Below are positions 34,586-47,475 of a stretch of 64,000 bases of DNA, piece after piece. The position numbers and the translations under genes were made by a program. The notes under the pieces were generated by a model that had not been told where the DNA came from, did not search any database, and worked only from the letters and a program-made list of their open reading frames with translations. Each line of letters opens with the position of its first letter. Within the stretch, counting starts at the first letter, position 1. The DNA is taken from assembly GCA_033398695.1 (NCBI GenBank), contig CM065810.1, positions 140,583,215 to 140,647,214 of the forward strand. The letters are read 5' to 3'. This DNA comes from Orobanche coerulescens (Eukaryota > Streptophyta > Magnoliopsida > Lamiales > Orobanchaceae).

Positions 34586-34929
34586 TGTAATATCCTGAAA
34601 TTCTACTGCGATTGTTTAATGTTATTTTATCCGAGTTATATTGTACAGGATGGAATATGTACAGTATGGATAAAATAATAGAAAGATTGAGGCAACTGTA
34701 CTTGTATAATTGTCGTATTTGGTAGACAATTAAAATTGAGGATATCGTGTATCATGTTATCGCACTTTTGATATTGGGTATATCGTATGAGAATATTATT
34801 GGATTTAGTATATGTGTTCAGTGTGTCGTATGTTCGTTTTTAGTATGTCGAGACGTTGGACAGAAATTGCGGGAAATGGCTAAGTATGGAACTGTTACCG
34901 TAAGTTAAGACTGTGAGATAGCGTACACT

Positions 34930-35290
34930 AAGTTGTCATGTGTTACGTACGTTATGCATAAGGCATTACGTACGTAACAAAGGGAATCGGACAGGATCGA
35001 GTCATGGTCGGTAGGTGGGGCCCGGTGTCGGCAGCGGATGTGGACAGGCGAGTCAACCTCAGCCATTATGTACTCTACGCATGTAGTATTACTTACGTAA
35101 TATGGGTATGGTACTGTAGCAAGTCAACGTACATATTACGTACGTTATGAAGGAATTGTTACGTACGTAAGCATGTTAACGTAACAGGTCAGTTAGTTCT
35201 GGAATGAGATTACGTACCCTATGAAGGACACATAGTGTACGCTAAGCTGCATTACGTGCGTTAGTACTGATGGTTAACGTACATAACGAT
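34930..35290. promoter_or_regulatory. TTACGTACGTAA palindrome array upstream of H TATA box
   Basis: At least eight exact or near copies of ATTACGTACGTTA/TTACGTACGTAA (for example at about 34943, 34973, 35135, 35159), ending just before TTTATAAAATG at 35299. The TACGTA core is an A-box-type bZIP site. Confidence 0.65.
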
Positions 35291-35298
35291 CGATACAG

Positions 35299-35309
35299 TT
35301 TATAAAATG
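35299..35309 (+). promoter_or_regulatory. TATA box of H
   Basis: GTTTATAAAATG region followed by a (GA)n leader. Confidence 0.6.
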
Positions 35310-36984
35310 AAGTTCGTTCTTTCATTTCACATCAGCACCTCACTTCGTTTTTCGTCTCTAAACACTGAGAGAGAGAGAGAGAGTTAGCTCTCCTAAGTCG
35401 ATTTTGAGCTTGAGGACTTGGATTTGAGGCTTGGATATGGAGCTATGGTTGATTCTTGAAGTAATTGCTAGTGTTTTTCATCTTCTAAGAGGTAAGTTGG
35501 ATAATCCTCCCATTTATTTTGGATTTTCGATGTTGTTATTGATGAATGATTCGTATGAAGATGATTAAGGGCTTGTTGTTATGATTCTTGAGGATATATG
35601 AGGTATTTGTTGAAGGAAGATGATGATATGTTGGTTTATGTCTTGAATATGTTGATTATGATTATGAAATCATAGAGTTCTCGATGTTCTTGGTATTGCT
35701 ATTGCGATTTTTGACGTTAGGAAGATCGTATGTTGAAGAACATGATGATATACACCTAGAATTATGATTAGGGATTGTTTAGACATTAGAAAACATCGGA
35801 TTATGTTGTTTTATGGATTATGAACGTGAATTCGGATAATTCGTGTTCTTGAAGGATTCTTGAACTATGCATGTTATGATTTTGGAAGGATTTCGGATAA
35901 TTTTGGAATACGAATATGATTAAGGGTTTGACAAGATTATTATTCACCGTTGAGTTTGGAAATTCATACGCTTCGAACAAGTGTTCAAATCGAATGTTTG
36001 AGTTATTTTAAAACCCTTGGATCATGATTATCTATAATGTTGAATTAATTGGATTATGAATCATGTTGTGGTTTTGAGTTTGTAATTGTTTGAGTTGGAT
36101 TATCCGGACTTGTGTCTAATAGAGATATTGTGCAATCGTTGAATTTGTTGATCGGTTATTGATTATTGTTAAGTATGATCGTCGAGTGCGGTTTGTATAG
36201 TAGATATGAATTCGTATTTGTTGAATTGGATTATTTAGTTTTGTGTACGATCAAGATATCGTTGAATTGTTGAGTTGATTGGTTGGTCGTGTCGGTTGTT
36301 GATTGTTATCGGATATGTGTTAATTGATTACTTCAATAGGTTGATATTATTGATCGGTGATTATAACCGTATGTCGCGGTCGTGTTCGAGTATGTTCGTG
36401 AATTGCATGGTCAGGGCTGAGGACCTCGTAGACGAGGGCAATGAGATTGGTAGCGGCTTCATCATCGTCGTATCGGTATCGAGGCAAGTGATTACTTGCT
36501 CAGTTATAATGTTTAATGAATGGTTTCAGTTTCATTTCGTTTATGATACATATAGCAATGATTATTACTGCGAATTCTGGAGATTCGGATTATATGTTGT
36601 TTTCCCGATCCTGGGAGTTAAATCATAATGTATATGCTTTATCTCGGTTATTGGTATGTTCGGGTATCAAGGTTACATTGCGATAAAGACAAGGATATGA
36701 GTATCTATAGTCCATGGTACGTTGGGATCGCCAAGCATTGAGGATGATCATTGGTGATGATTTGACATCGAGATTGCTCCCGAAGGACTCGGGACAAATA
36801 TCTTAATTTGATTTTGGTTTAATGTTGATCATGCAGGTTGTCATTCATGTTGTTGAACATGAAGTCGTCCTAGTTGTTTCATCATAGTGTCGTTCATGTT
36901 TTAATTCATATGTTGTTCGTGTTGATGAACATATTGATTTGCATATGTGTATGCATAATTGCATTGCTTATGTTGTAAATGATC

Positions 36985-37310
36985 CGAAGGGATCATGAGG
37001 ATCTATGCTGAGGGCGCTAGATCGGATGACCACCATGCGTTGGTTCGACGGGATCATCATGGGGATCTATGCTGAGGGCGCTGGATCGTTGGACAGGTTT
37101 TCCACCATGCGTTGGTCCGACGAGATCATCATGGGGATCTATGCTGAGGGCGCTGGATCGTTGGATTACCAGTATTGTGTTGATGGAATCATCTGTATTC
37201 GCATCACTGATTTTTATCATATGTTGTTGTGCATATGTATATTGTTGGTTATCCATTTTGTGTTGATCTAGTAGGATCATCTTGGGATCTATGCTGAGGG
37301 CACTGGATCA
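36985..37310 (+). repeat. Tandem ~65-bp units in H
   Basis: Four units built around GGATCTATGCTGAGGGCGCT and GATCATCATGGGG, the last one separated and diverged. Also gives rise to overlapping open frames on both strands that are not genes. Confidence 0.7.
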
Positions 37311-38274
37311 TGGGATTTCCATTGAGTATACACTGTTGTTATTGTTTTGAGCATATTGACGTTGTCATATGAGTATGCATTTGTAAGTCTTGTGTTAGAA
37401 CCGTGCCCATATGTTGCTTTGATATGATCTTGGATTAGACCGATATGATTGTCGTGGTATTGTGCATGTTCGAGGTATGTTCCGTATTTCCATTGGTATT
37501 TGTCTTTGATGGACAATCGGTTTTCGTGTTGAGACTTGATGATGTCACCCGATGGATTTGGGTTGGACAGAGTTGGTAGATTTTCGTAACAGTGAGTTAT
37601 GATGACGTTTTAAGGATTTTGGGGTATTGTGTGAGACACAGTACGAGAGGTGAATTTTGGTAGAGTTATGACGATAAGATCACATTGGTCGTATTCTTAT
37701 TTTGTATTCTCATTGGTATGTAATTATTGATGTGATGTGATTGATATCATTGTTGGATATTATGGCTGACGCCGTCGTGGGCTTTCTTTTTAGGTCCTTT
37801 GGATATCGAGCTTGTAGCGGTCGTGGAGAGATGATCTTCCAGGAGGATACTGGCTATGGCATGTGTTTGTGAATCGAGTGTTCTGATTTGATGTTGTATT
37901 TCCGCTGCTAGACTAATTTTATTTGGTTGTCCTTTCCGCTGCTTGAGTATTTTAAATGGCCTTTTGATATCTAGTAACTTAGGTTATTTTGGCAATCGTT
38001 TTCTCAACTATTTGGTCGGTACGTGTAAGCGATAGCTTAACGTATGTTTTCAAACTGTAGAGTCTTGGCATTTTGGGCCTTGCGATTTCAAATGAGATTT
38101 CACGACAGTTCTGATAAACGAGTTTTATAACGTCTTCGAATATTTTTAAAGATAATACTGTCGTTAGCCTCTTGGGCATTTATTTTTATTTGCGAAAATT
38201 TCCTTAAGCCTTGTGGGTTCCATCACGGGGCCCAATGCGCTGTAATATTCCCGGTTAAATCTGGGGGTGTTACA

Positions 38275-38908
38275 CATATCATATGCCGTAGGAGTATGTG
38301 CTAGATTTCAATCCAAGCCAAAGCAGTCACACCAGGATGCAGCTAAGAGGATAATCAAATACCTTAAGTCTACAGTCAATGTTGGACTATGGTATCCTAA
38401 GGATGATAATTTTGAGCTATCAGGATACTCAGATGCAGACTTCGTAGGATGCAAAATTAATAGGAAGAGCACCAGTGGAACGTGCCAATTCCTAGGAGCC
38501 AGACTGATATCATAGTTTAGCAAGAAGCAGGTATCTAACTCTATATCAACAACAGAGTCAGAATACCTATCTGCAGGTAGCTGTTGTGCCCAGATTTTAT
38601 GGATCATACAACAGCTAAGGGACTACAACATCATTGCAAATGAGGTCCCAATATGGTGTGATAACAACAGTGCGATTGCTATAACCAACAATCCAGTATT
38701 GCACTCAAGGACGAAGCACATTGATGTTAAACATCATTTCATAAGAGACCACATGCTTAACAAGAGAGTCAGAGTAGAAAGAGTCAGCACAGAATACCAG
38801 GTTGCTGACATATTCACCAAACCTTTACCAGAAGAAAGGTTTTTGGAGCTGAGCAGGGAACTTGGATTACTAGATTGGGAATCTAGTACATACGAGAAAG
38901 CTAGCTGA
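38275..38908 (+). pseudogene. RNase H of element C
   Basis: Resumes after H with SYAVGVCARFQSKPKQSHQD and AAKRIIKYLKST, then the RNase H domain: SGYSDADFVGC, RKSTSGTCQFLG, TESEYLSAG, WCDNNSAIAITNNPV, HSRTKHIDVKHHFIRD and VADIFTKPLPEERF. One TAG (about 38514) interrupts a Trp position. Catalytic Asp and Glu residues appear kept. Ends at 38908. Confidence 0.88.
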
Positions 38909-39371
38909 GCAGATCAGATAAGAAGACGAAGGCCAGACGAAGAAACCTAGCTGATCAAGACTACACGCGATTCAACTCACCTGATGCAGAGAAGTCAACC
39001 AAGTGAAACGGTCAACCAGCTGAGTTCTCTATCCCTGACCGACTCATGAATATTAAATTATTATTTATCTACACGTGGCAACTACACGTTCACACGACCT
39101 CCACAATGACCAATTAAATCCAACCGTAATTTTTCAAATTTTCAAAAGCTGGACCACCGATTAATTTAATTTAAATTTTAAAATCTCAAAAGGTGGACCA
39201 CCACTTAAATAAATGAATATTAAATTCCAAACGTCTCTTCACTTTTCTATTTAAAGATGGGGAAAATCATTTCACAACTTTACCTTCTTCAAAGCACTCA
39301 AACCCTAATTTTCAAAAGCAGAAAAACTTTCGAACTTTCAATACACTCAGAAACAAATTTCTTGTGCAGAA
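38909..39371 (+). other. Spacer between pol and 3' ORF of element C
   Basis: Noncoding. The right half is shared with element B (8436-8688). Contains the direct repeat of AGCTGGACCACC and AGGTGGACCACC phrases. Confidence 0.7.
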
Positions 39372-42300
39372 ATGGAATCGTACTTCGACGGAGTGAATCT
39401 GAAGGCTGTGAAGGACCAGATTATTTTTAGTCTGGTGGTCAATTTCGAGGGATTGGTCGAATCAAATCCGGACAACGAAGTGCATGGCATTATGAGTTCT
39501 ATGAAGATGAATGGGATTTACCCATTCCTGAGCATCAGCCCTAAATCTCTCTTTAAAGAGGCAGTTATCACGTTTTTCAAGGAGGCTGAAGTGCTGGAAT
39601 CGGGCATCAAGAGCTCAGTTTTTGGAGAAGCAGTAAAAATTACTCCGCATACAGTCAAAAAGGCTTTCGGGATGAAATCTCAAGGCGTGGCCGTAGAGGC
39701 ATTAAAGCAGAACGCAACCGACATCTGGCTGAAGATCAAGGCTATTCACCAGCCATCAAAATTGAAGTTAACTGCCAAGAGGAGTGAGCTACGGAAGGAA
39801 TATCGCTATGCATTGGATATTACCAACAAGATAGTGATGGGTATGGCTGGCAGCTACGATCAGCTGTCATCAACCAAATTTATGGTTATGGGAGCCCTAA
39901 TTCTGTCTGAGCCAATTGACTGGGTAGACTACATCTACAGACAATTGTTTCGTGAAGTGAATAAAGTCCAATGGCTAGCTGATGAAAAGAGGTTCAAGAC
40001 CAAATTGGCCTTTGGGACACAGGTCAGTTGGATTCTGGAGCATTTAGGCCTTCCGAAGGGAAATGCAGATCCCTTCCACATAAACAAAAGACTTGGTCAC
40101 CTAGACCAAGAAACTTTGAGAAGATTGGGCAGTGTAAGGAAAGCAGCCAAAATACTGGAGGAAATACCTATTAAGCTTACACCCTACAAATATCCCTCAA
40201 GCTCAGACGAGTCTGATGAAGACCAAGCTGCAGCCCGCGACTTACCTGCTGATCAGTCTGATTCAGACTCAGACAACACTCCAATAGCTCTACGTTTCAA
40301 GAGAAGGGGACCAGCCCCGGGAGAGCCATCTTTGATCCAATCTTCACCTGAACCCTCCCCCAAGGGGCCCAGGCATCTAACTTTTGAGGAGGAAGAGCAA
40401 CCAGATCATCCATCTGCACCTGAACCTGCCCCTATAGATCAGATGCAGATCATCCCTTCACCAGTCCCTATCCCTGTCAAATCAAATCTTGTTGCTGAAG
40501 TGGTTCCTCTACTCACCCTTCCAGACATAACTGAGGAACAGGAAGCTGATCTTGTAATCAACATTCCTAAGGCAGGATATTCTCTAAACTTGCTTGACAC
40601 CAATCTGTTGGGGCTAACTGTGGAACAACTCCAAGAGGTAAAACAAAAAGCCCTTCAAGTGTCTTTCATTAATGTCTATGACGAATGGAAATACTTTAAA
40701 TCACTTCCATTCTCACAATTACAAATTCTTGTGGAAAACAGTAGCTGGGATCTTCCCCAGGCTACAAAGGAGCTTCTCATGAATTCCTGTCATGATATTG
40801 ACATCTTTTTAATGCTCAAACCAAATTGGTTTTTGTCCAATTTCAAAACAAATATGGACAAATGTGTTTTTCTTGCAATGGAAAGTGTCTTGGCTGGCAC
40901 TGTTCCTGATGATGGGAGTGGGAGTGGAGAGAAAAGCATAAGAATTGAAGAAGTTGAAAAAGAAGTATCTGAGAAGAAAAAGCAAGAAGAAAAAATTATA
41001 GTTGAAGAAAAATGAGAAGAAGTGAGACAGGAGGAAGAAGAAAAAGAAAAAGAGGAAAATATTGTAGTTGAAAAACAATCTGCTGAAGAAGAGCAAGAGG
41101 AGACATGAGAGTTGGTAGAAGAAGAAGAAGAAGAAGAAGAAGAAGTTGATCAAGAATAAAAAGAAGAATATGATGATGATGAGGAGGAGGAAAAGAAATA
41201 TGATGAGGAAGGAAAGAATGATGATAAAAAGGAAGAGAAGGAAGAAGAAAAGGAGGAAGAAGAGAAGGAAGAAGAAAATGAGGCAGAAGGAGACAAAAAG
41301 ACAACGATGAAGTCAGAGCAGATGAGGCTGGGGTTCCTGCCCAAAACCCCAGCTCAGACAAAGAAGAAGAGGGATCGGGGACACCAGACCAGACCCCATC
41401 TGATCAGCCGCCTGCAGACAGGTAGGTCTACTGCACACCTACCTGCAGGCGCAGAAAGCTCAGGTGAGCACTCTCCTCAGGCATCACCCATATCACCTGT
41501 GATGGTTAACCTGATCCGCAAAATTGTCAAAGAAACTGTTGGGAGTTGCTTGCCACAGAAATCAAATCTGACCTGCAGATTGTACACAAACTAAACTCCA
41601 AGCTAGAAACTCTACTACAGAGATGTGTACCTCCTCCTCCCACAAACTCCAGGATGCCTCTTGGCATGTCAGACCAGATGACAAGAGTTGAGCAGCAATT
41701 GACTATGCTAGTTGATGCTGGCAAAAAGGGGGGAAGGAAGTGAGCAGGGGGAAGCAAGGGAAGTAACAGGTCAAAAACAGGTTGAGGCAGTTAGACAGGA
41801 GCTCAGATCCAAAAAGAGGCAAGATATCCCCTTACTTGAAGCTGGAACATCAAGCCTAAAAAGAAAGGAAGTAGCGGATCCTGAGCATATTGAAGACCAG
41901 CCTGATCTGAAGAAGAAAAGAACAAGGCAAGGAGATGAGCGCAGATTCGAATGGGAGGGCAAACAACTGTGGCAGATTGAAGAGTTTTTACCATCAGAGT
42001 TTATGACTGTTTGGGTGGATGCCAGGAAGGAGTTCACAGAGAAGTACTATCTCTGGGAGATACTCCAGGACAAAGATAGCTCCCCCCAATAGATTTTCAT
42101 CAATTATATGAACACCAGATGGCATACTCTTTGGAAGCTCGCACTTAAATATGCAGCCAACTGGGATGCTTATCCCATGATCCCGGAATTCAGAGCAGAA
42201 GAAGCTCCTACGAGATTGGACGGATAATTGGATGAGCTAGAGATGCAAGAAGAAATCATAGCACTGTAAGATAAGAATAATTTTTCAACCACCGACGAGC

Positions 42301-42422
42301 TGAACTTTGCCTCCCAGATCATAAAAAGGAAGTACGGACTCGAACCTGTCTGTAAGAGGCCTATTGGAGCCAAATTATATAGGCCTCCCAAGCAAACTGT
42401 CCGCAGAGCCAGAGGCAGATAG
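39372..42422 (+). pseudogene. 3' ORF of element C (plant-transposon-protein type, acidic tract)
   Basis: Open from MESYFDGVNLKAVKDQ for 547 codons to a TGA at 41013, longer than in B. It has a globular N-terminus (FGMKSQGVAVEALKQNATD, MGMAGSYDQLSS, WILEHLGLPKGNADPFHINK), a Ser/Asp/Pro linker, a second conserved domain (IPKAGYSLNLLDTN, FINVYDEWKYFKSLPFSQLQ) and the Glu/Lys tract. Stops and frameshifts follow in the tract and after it. The C-terminal domain (KEFTEKYYLWEILQDKDSSP) is recognisable to the stop at 42420. Comparison with B shows both domains are conserved on either side of a slippage-prone tract, which suggests a real protein in active relatives. Function unknown. Confidence 0.75.
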
Positions 42423-42686
42423 GATATTATTTATTGTACTTGTACTTTTTCATGTAATTGTTTTTGTTTTTAAGTACTTGTAATTTTTCTGTATTTTTTT
42501 ATCATTGGAAGCTATGTACTTGTAAACAATACAGAAAATTAATATAACAGTCATTTGAATGAAAACCTCTAGTTGTCTCAAAACAAGACTGATTTTAGTT
42601 TGTGTCTTGCACTTGACTATGTGCAGACCTGTTCCTCATTTGAATAATTTACTTAAAATTTTGCCATCATCAAAATAGAGGGAATT
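42423..42686 (+). other. 3' untranslated region and polypurine-like tract of element C
   Basis: Matches 11740-11999 of B. Ends in AAAATAGAGGGAATT against the 3' LTR. Confidence 0.6.
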
Positions 42687-43381
42687 TGTTAGGAATACTT
42701 GTTAGATATTGATGATGTCATCATTATACTTGCTTATTCAAATATATGCTTATTACTTGGCAAATGTAAGGAAGAACCAAATGAGTATCTTCCATAGGCC
42801 AAATTGTGTTAAGTTAGATACTTGGAAAAATGTAAAGAAGAACAAAATGAGTATCTTCTATAGGCCATTTAAGTTAGGCTTAAAATCGGCTAAGTACAAA
42901 GTGCAGATAAGTGCATCAGAGAAGTTTCGGTCAGACAAGCAACATCAGAGAAGTTTGACCAACAGCCAGTCACAGTCAAGTGAAAATCAGAGAAGTACTG
43001 GTCAATAATTTTATCAGAGAAGTTTGACCAGACTGCAGTCAAGTGATCAGACAGATCCCAAGTCATCTAAAGTTTGATCATCAAAGATCAGTCAAGTTCA
43101 TCAGGTCAGAAGACTTCAGACAAGTCGTCAGATCAGAGAAGTCTCGACAGACATCAGAGAAGTCATCGTCAGAGAAGTCCGACGACAGAGAAGTTTGAGT
43201 GCACATCAGACAGATTGACTTCAGATAAGTCATCAGCCAAGTAAACCTGTCCACATCAGTATGTGTTGAAAAGTCAATAATTACGGAGAGTCACATGCGG
43301 GCGATAAGGAACAGATTGGAGAGATTCCCGAAATGATATGAATTAAATAATTTATCCAGACCGACCTCTGAAGACCTTAGA
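42687..43381 (+). repeat. 3' LTR of element C, part 1
   Basis: Starts TGTTAGGAATACTTG, carries the TCAGAGAAGT repeats, and is cut by G. Confidence 0.88.
43377..43381. repeat. Target-site duplication, left of element G
   Basis: TTAGA, repeated at 53506-53510. Confidence 0.88.
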
Positions 43382-46215
43382 TGTAACACCCTAACCCGAC
43401 AAGGGTCAAAGTGTAACATTATAGAGTCAAATCAGAACATTAAATATGCAAGCGGAAGACATTATTATAAAAGCATAACTAGGTCAACATTACAATATTC
43501 CAATGATAAACCAACATTGATTTAAATAGAAAAAAAATATAATTAATCCAAAAGTCTTGTAAAAATGATAAAGGATAACTAGTAGGGTAGTCTCTAACAC
43601 CTACTCTCTTCACTCCTGCCTATCACCCCTGTAATAACCTGCCGCAGAGAAAATAAATGCGGCTGAGCTAACGCTCAGTGAACAGATATACAATATGAAA
43701 GCAATAAGTATGAATGAAACGAAACAATATAGGAAAGAGTCCAAGAGAACCTGTGAATAAGATACGAATAATATATATGTGATGACAGATCAATATAATG
43801 AGAGAATATGAAAGATCAAAAATCAAGGAAATGCCCAACATTACATTATGTACATAGAGTAGCTAGCTCGATGCACCACATTAGTGAGATGGGGTGTATT
43901 GCACACACACTAGTCCATTCACATCACATTTCATTTAATTTACATTTCATTTCATTTACTAGGATGCATCCATACACTCCCTTCATTACGTTAATATGTA
44001 TGCTAGTGCCAAACTAAACATACATACGAAAAACACAGGCCAAGTGTGTTAATTAGCAATACAATCATTTGGGAACGCAGTGGACACATGCCCGCCTCCA
44101 CTGACAGCGTCATACCATTAGTGCATCAATGATATGACCATAGACTCCCCATGGCTAGATACATTAAATGGGCAACAATATAGGCAACCACATGCAAGGA
44201 TAAAAACAAGCATGTAACGAAATAATCAATTGAACAATAACAAATAAGAAACTATCAGAAGGGATCATAGCAATGGGATTATATCAAATGGATCAATACA
44301 AGGGAATCATAACATTAGGTTCATATCAAAAGGTTCATAGCAATACAACGAATTAAGGTCAAAGAATAAGAATCATGAGAAACATTTACTTGATGAAAGG
44401 TAGAATATCTGTACCTTAAGAAATGAAAGCAAATGGAAATCGAACACAAGGAAAGGTGGATCACTACCCCTTCACTGAATCTACACGAATTATAATCATA
44501 TATTACTTATACATTCATTAAATTATAACGGATTCAATACTCAAAGTTACTTATTAATAGGTCAGGGATTTCACAAATGAATCTAGTTCTGTTTTCTTAT
44601 GAATTTTAAAACATAACAAATAAGGTTCTGAGGTTTAAATTTTTTTACTTGTGATTACCACAAGGGTTAAGCACCTCCCCAAATTTTTCCAGATTTTATT
44701 TCTAAGTGAAAGTATCATTTCAAAAATCGTTTTCCCAAACCTGTCCAGAACCTGTACTGCAGGTATACCCCAAAAGTTTTGCATTTATCAACATATTTAA
44801 ACCTTTCATAAAAATCTACAAAAATTACAGGAATTCCCTTATAACTTAGATATTACCTCTGTAAAAGAAGAGCTCTTAAATCTTTATATATTTGACATGA
44901 AAAATCACACAATTCGACTGAAATAATTTTCTGAAAACGCAGTTTTGACATACGATCACATAAAATTCAGAAACATGCCCAAATCAACTCCAATTCACTC
45001 CAAACCAATTGGATCAGTTAGTAATCTCTTTAAACTTAGTTTAGGACTCAAGAAACTCAGAAAAACGCTTTGTTATCATCAAGATTCCCCCTGCTCAATC
45101 CGATCCAAAAACTGGACAGCATACTTTGAGACGAAAACAACACAACCTTAATCCCGTAAAATTTAAAAACATGACCAATACAACTCCGATTTCCTTAAAA
45201 CCAATTGGAAAACTTAACTAAAACATTAGAATAAGTTTTCATGTACAAATACGGAATTAAAACACTTATGGGACTCGAGCTATAACGCACACATGTTCAG
45301 CCTATAAGCTGTCCCGTTTTCAGAATCCATTTTAGATCTTTACAACACATGTTTACTTATACAAACGCACACGAGACTGATATATATCACAAGACTTGTT
45401 TTAATTATCATATTAACACACATGTTTCCAGCCTTTGATGATCACATACATATCAGAATGAATTCAAATCGAGATACAATTTATTCATGATTTTATGTGG
45501 CCTCTTTTAACATGTTTTATATATTACAAATCATAACAAAATAATTAGATCAGATATTAAATAAACGTTTAATGTTTTAGTATTTTTAAATCAGGTTTTG
45601 TTGAATGAATAAGAAACAAGGTCGATGGTACCTTTGTGAATCGAATACAGGAAGGAATACAAGGAGGAAACACCACAAGGTAAACCCTAAATCTTATGAG
45701 CCCAAACGATGCTCAAACACCCACGGACAACAGCTCCTTTGGTCACACGAACAACAACAACAATCGATTTCTTTGGGGTGATTAGAGAGAGAGAATGACG
45801 TTTGTGTGGGTTTGTTTCTCTCTTATACGAATAGGGGATATGGTCCAAGAAGCGCGTTTTTTTATCCGAAGTCTTAGGATGGGAGCGGGGTAATCAATTT
45901 AGGAAAGTAGTAAATAGGTTTTTAATTTGTGTTGAATGATAATAAAAGGTCGGTTATGAGTTTTAAAAGTGTGGATGAAATTTAGGGAACTCTTGATTAC
46001 ATAATGCTCAATTAAACGTGTGATGGTGCTAGGTTTTAGGAACTTTTAAATCTTGTATAATATGTATTTATTTAGTTTAGACTTAGGTTAATTTAGTTTA
46101 GTTTTAATTTTTACATAAAATAAAGTATAGGGCTCAATTTGGATTATCGTAAAGTTTAGGTAAAAAAATTCAAAATTATACGTATTTTAGGTTTACGGAT
46201 TTTTAGGGTTTTACA
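43382..46215 (-). repeat. 3' LTR of element G (left)
   Basis: TGTAACACCCTAACCCG...AGGGTTTTACA. Contains about 275 bases (about 43760-44036) absent from the right LTR. Open frames inside (43808, 44945) are not genes; the second recurs in the other LTR only because the LTRs match. Confidence 0.9.
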
Positions 46216-46232
46216 ATTCTTCTCCTCTAAAA
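46216..46232 (-). promoter_or_regulatory. Polypurine tract of element G
   Basis: Minus strand TTTTTAGAGGAGAAGAAT directly before the 3' LTR. Confidence 0.65.
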
Positions 46233-46284
46233 AGAAAATTTCGTCCACGAAATGGGAAGGATAGATAAATAGAAACGTACCAAA

Positions 46285-47475
46285 TCACGGAAAGAATTGC
46301 GGGTAACTGGTTCGCATGGATTCTTCGGTCTCCCAAGTTGCTTCGCGCTCAGGATGATTCTTCCAAAGAATCTTGACGAATGGAATTGTCTTATTTCTCA
46401 TGACTCTTTCCTGACGGTCTAATATAGCCTCAGGTTCTTCAGAAAGTGATAAGTCATTACGGATTTGATCTAACGGATAAGAGACAACATGCAGCGGATG
46501 ATACTTGTACCCTCTCAATAAGGACACCTGAAACACATCATGCACATGAGATAACTGAGGAGGTAGTGCTAAACGATAGGAGGCTTCGCCGATACGATCT
46601 AAGATCTCAAATGGACCGATGAAGCGCGAACTCAATTTGCCTTTAATACGAAAACGTCTAACACCTCAGCACGGAGATACTTTTAGGAAAACACAATTCC
46701 CTCCTATGACGGTCAGCATAACTTTTATGTCGTGCCCTCGCCTCTTTGAGTTTCTCCCTAGCAATGGCAACTTTCTCATTAGTCACCTCGATCAATTCTG
46801 GACCCTCAATAAGCTTTTCCCCAACTTCATTCCAACAAATGGGAGCTCTACATTTCCGTCCATACAAAAGTTCAAACGGAGCGCACTTGATGCTAGCATG
46901 CCAACTGTTATTGTAGGCAAACTCCACCAAACACAAGTATTCATCCCAGTTGCCAGTCCATTCAAGAGCACACGATCTCAACATATCCTCCAGAGTTTGA
47001 ATTGTACGCTCAGTTTGTCCATCTGTCTGAGGGTGAAAGGCCGTGCTAAACTTAAGTCTAGTATCCCACGCTTTTTGCAAACCCTTCCAAAATTGTGAAG
47101 TAAAACGTGGATCTCTATCAGATATAATGGCTGCAGGTGTACCATGTAGCCGAACGATCTCTTATCGAAATATTTCTGCCAACTTACTAATAGAATAATC
47201 TACCCGAATCGGTAAGAAGTGCGCTGACTTGGTTAAATGATCCACAACAACCCATATAGCATCATGCTTTCTTTGTGTGCGAGGTAACCCTGTCACAAAG
47301 TCCATGGAAATTTCATCCCACTTCCAAGTAGGAATGTCCAAGGGCTGTAAGAGACCACTAGCACGTTGATGCTCAATCTTTACTTGTTGACATGTCAACA
47401 CTTAGCCACAAATGTGGCCACATCTCGTTTCATCCCATTCCACCAGAAATTTTGTTTCAGATCTCTATACATCTT
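46285..47475 (-). pseudogene. Gypsy integrase and chromodomain-like end of element G
   Basis: The zinc region and core run from about 47475: [94 protein letters not shown] and [22 protein letters not shown] and E catalytic positions appear present. Stops lie near 47401 and 47161 and a frameshift near 46660. The C-terminus (46635-46285) has MSSRFIGPFEILDRIGEASY and a short chromo-like end, VKILWKNHPEREATWETEES, the module that targets Tekay elements to heterochromatin. Confidence 0.9.

Larger units (their letters stand above)
34586..38274 (+). mobile_element. H: giant solo LTR (Tekay-like Gypsy family), 3.7 kb
   Basis: TGTAATATCCTG...GGGGGTGTTACA with perfect TSD CATAT and no internal domain, PBS or pol. 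Its right end closely matches the LTR ends of element I (CCCGGTT-ATCTGGGGGTGTTACA), and its left end resembles fragment J. Contains a TTACGTACGTAA palindrome array (34930-35290), a TATA box (35299), a GA repeat leader, a GAGGTAAGTTGG donor-like site (about 35490) and a tandem repeat block (36985-37310). Solo LTRs arise by recombination between the two LTRs of a full element. Short reading frames inside have no family resemblance. Confidence 0.8.

Noticed and set aside
36275..37280. Frames on both strands of solo LTR H
   Set aside because: They follow the tandem repeat and have no family resemblance; the LTR is noncoding.
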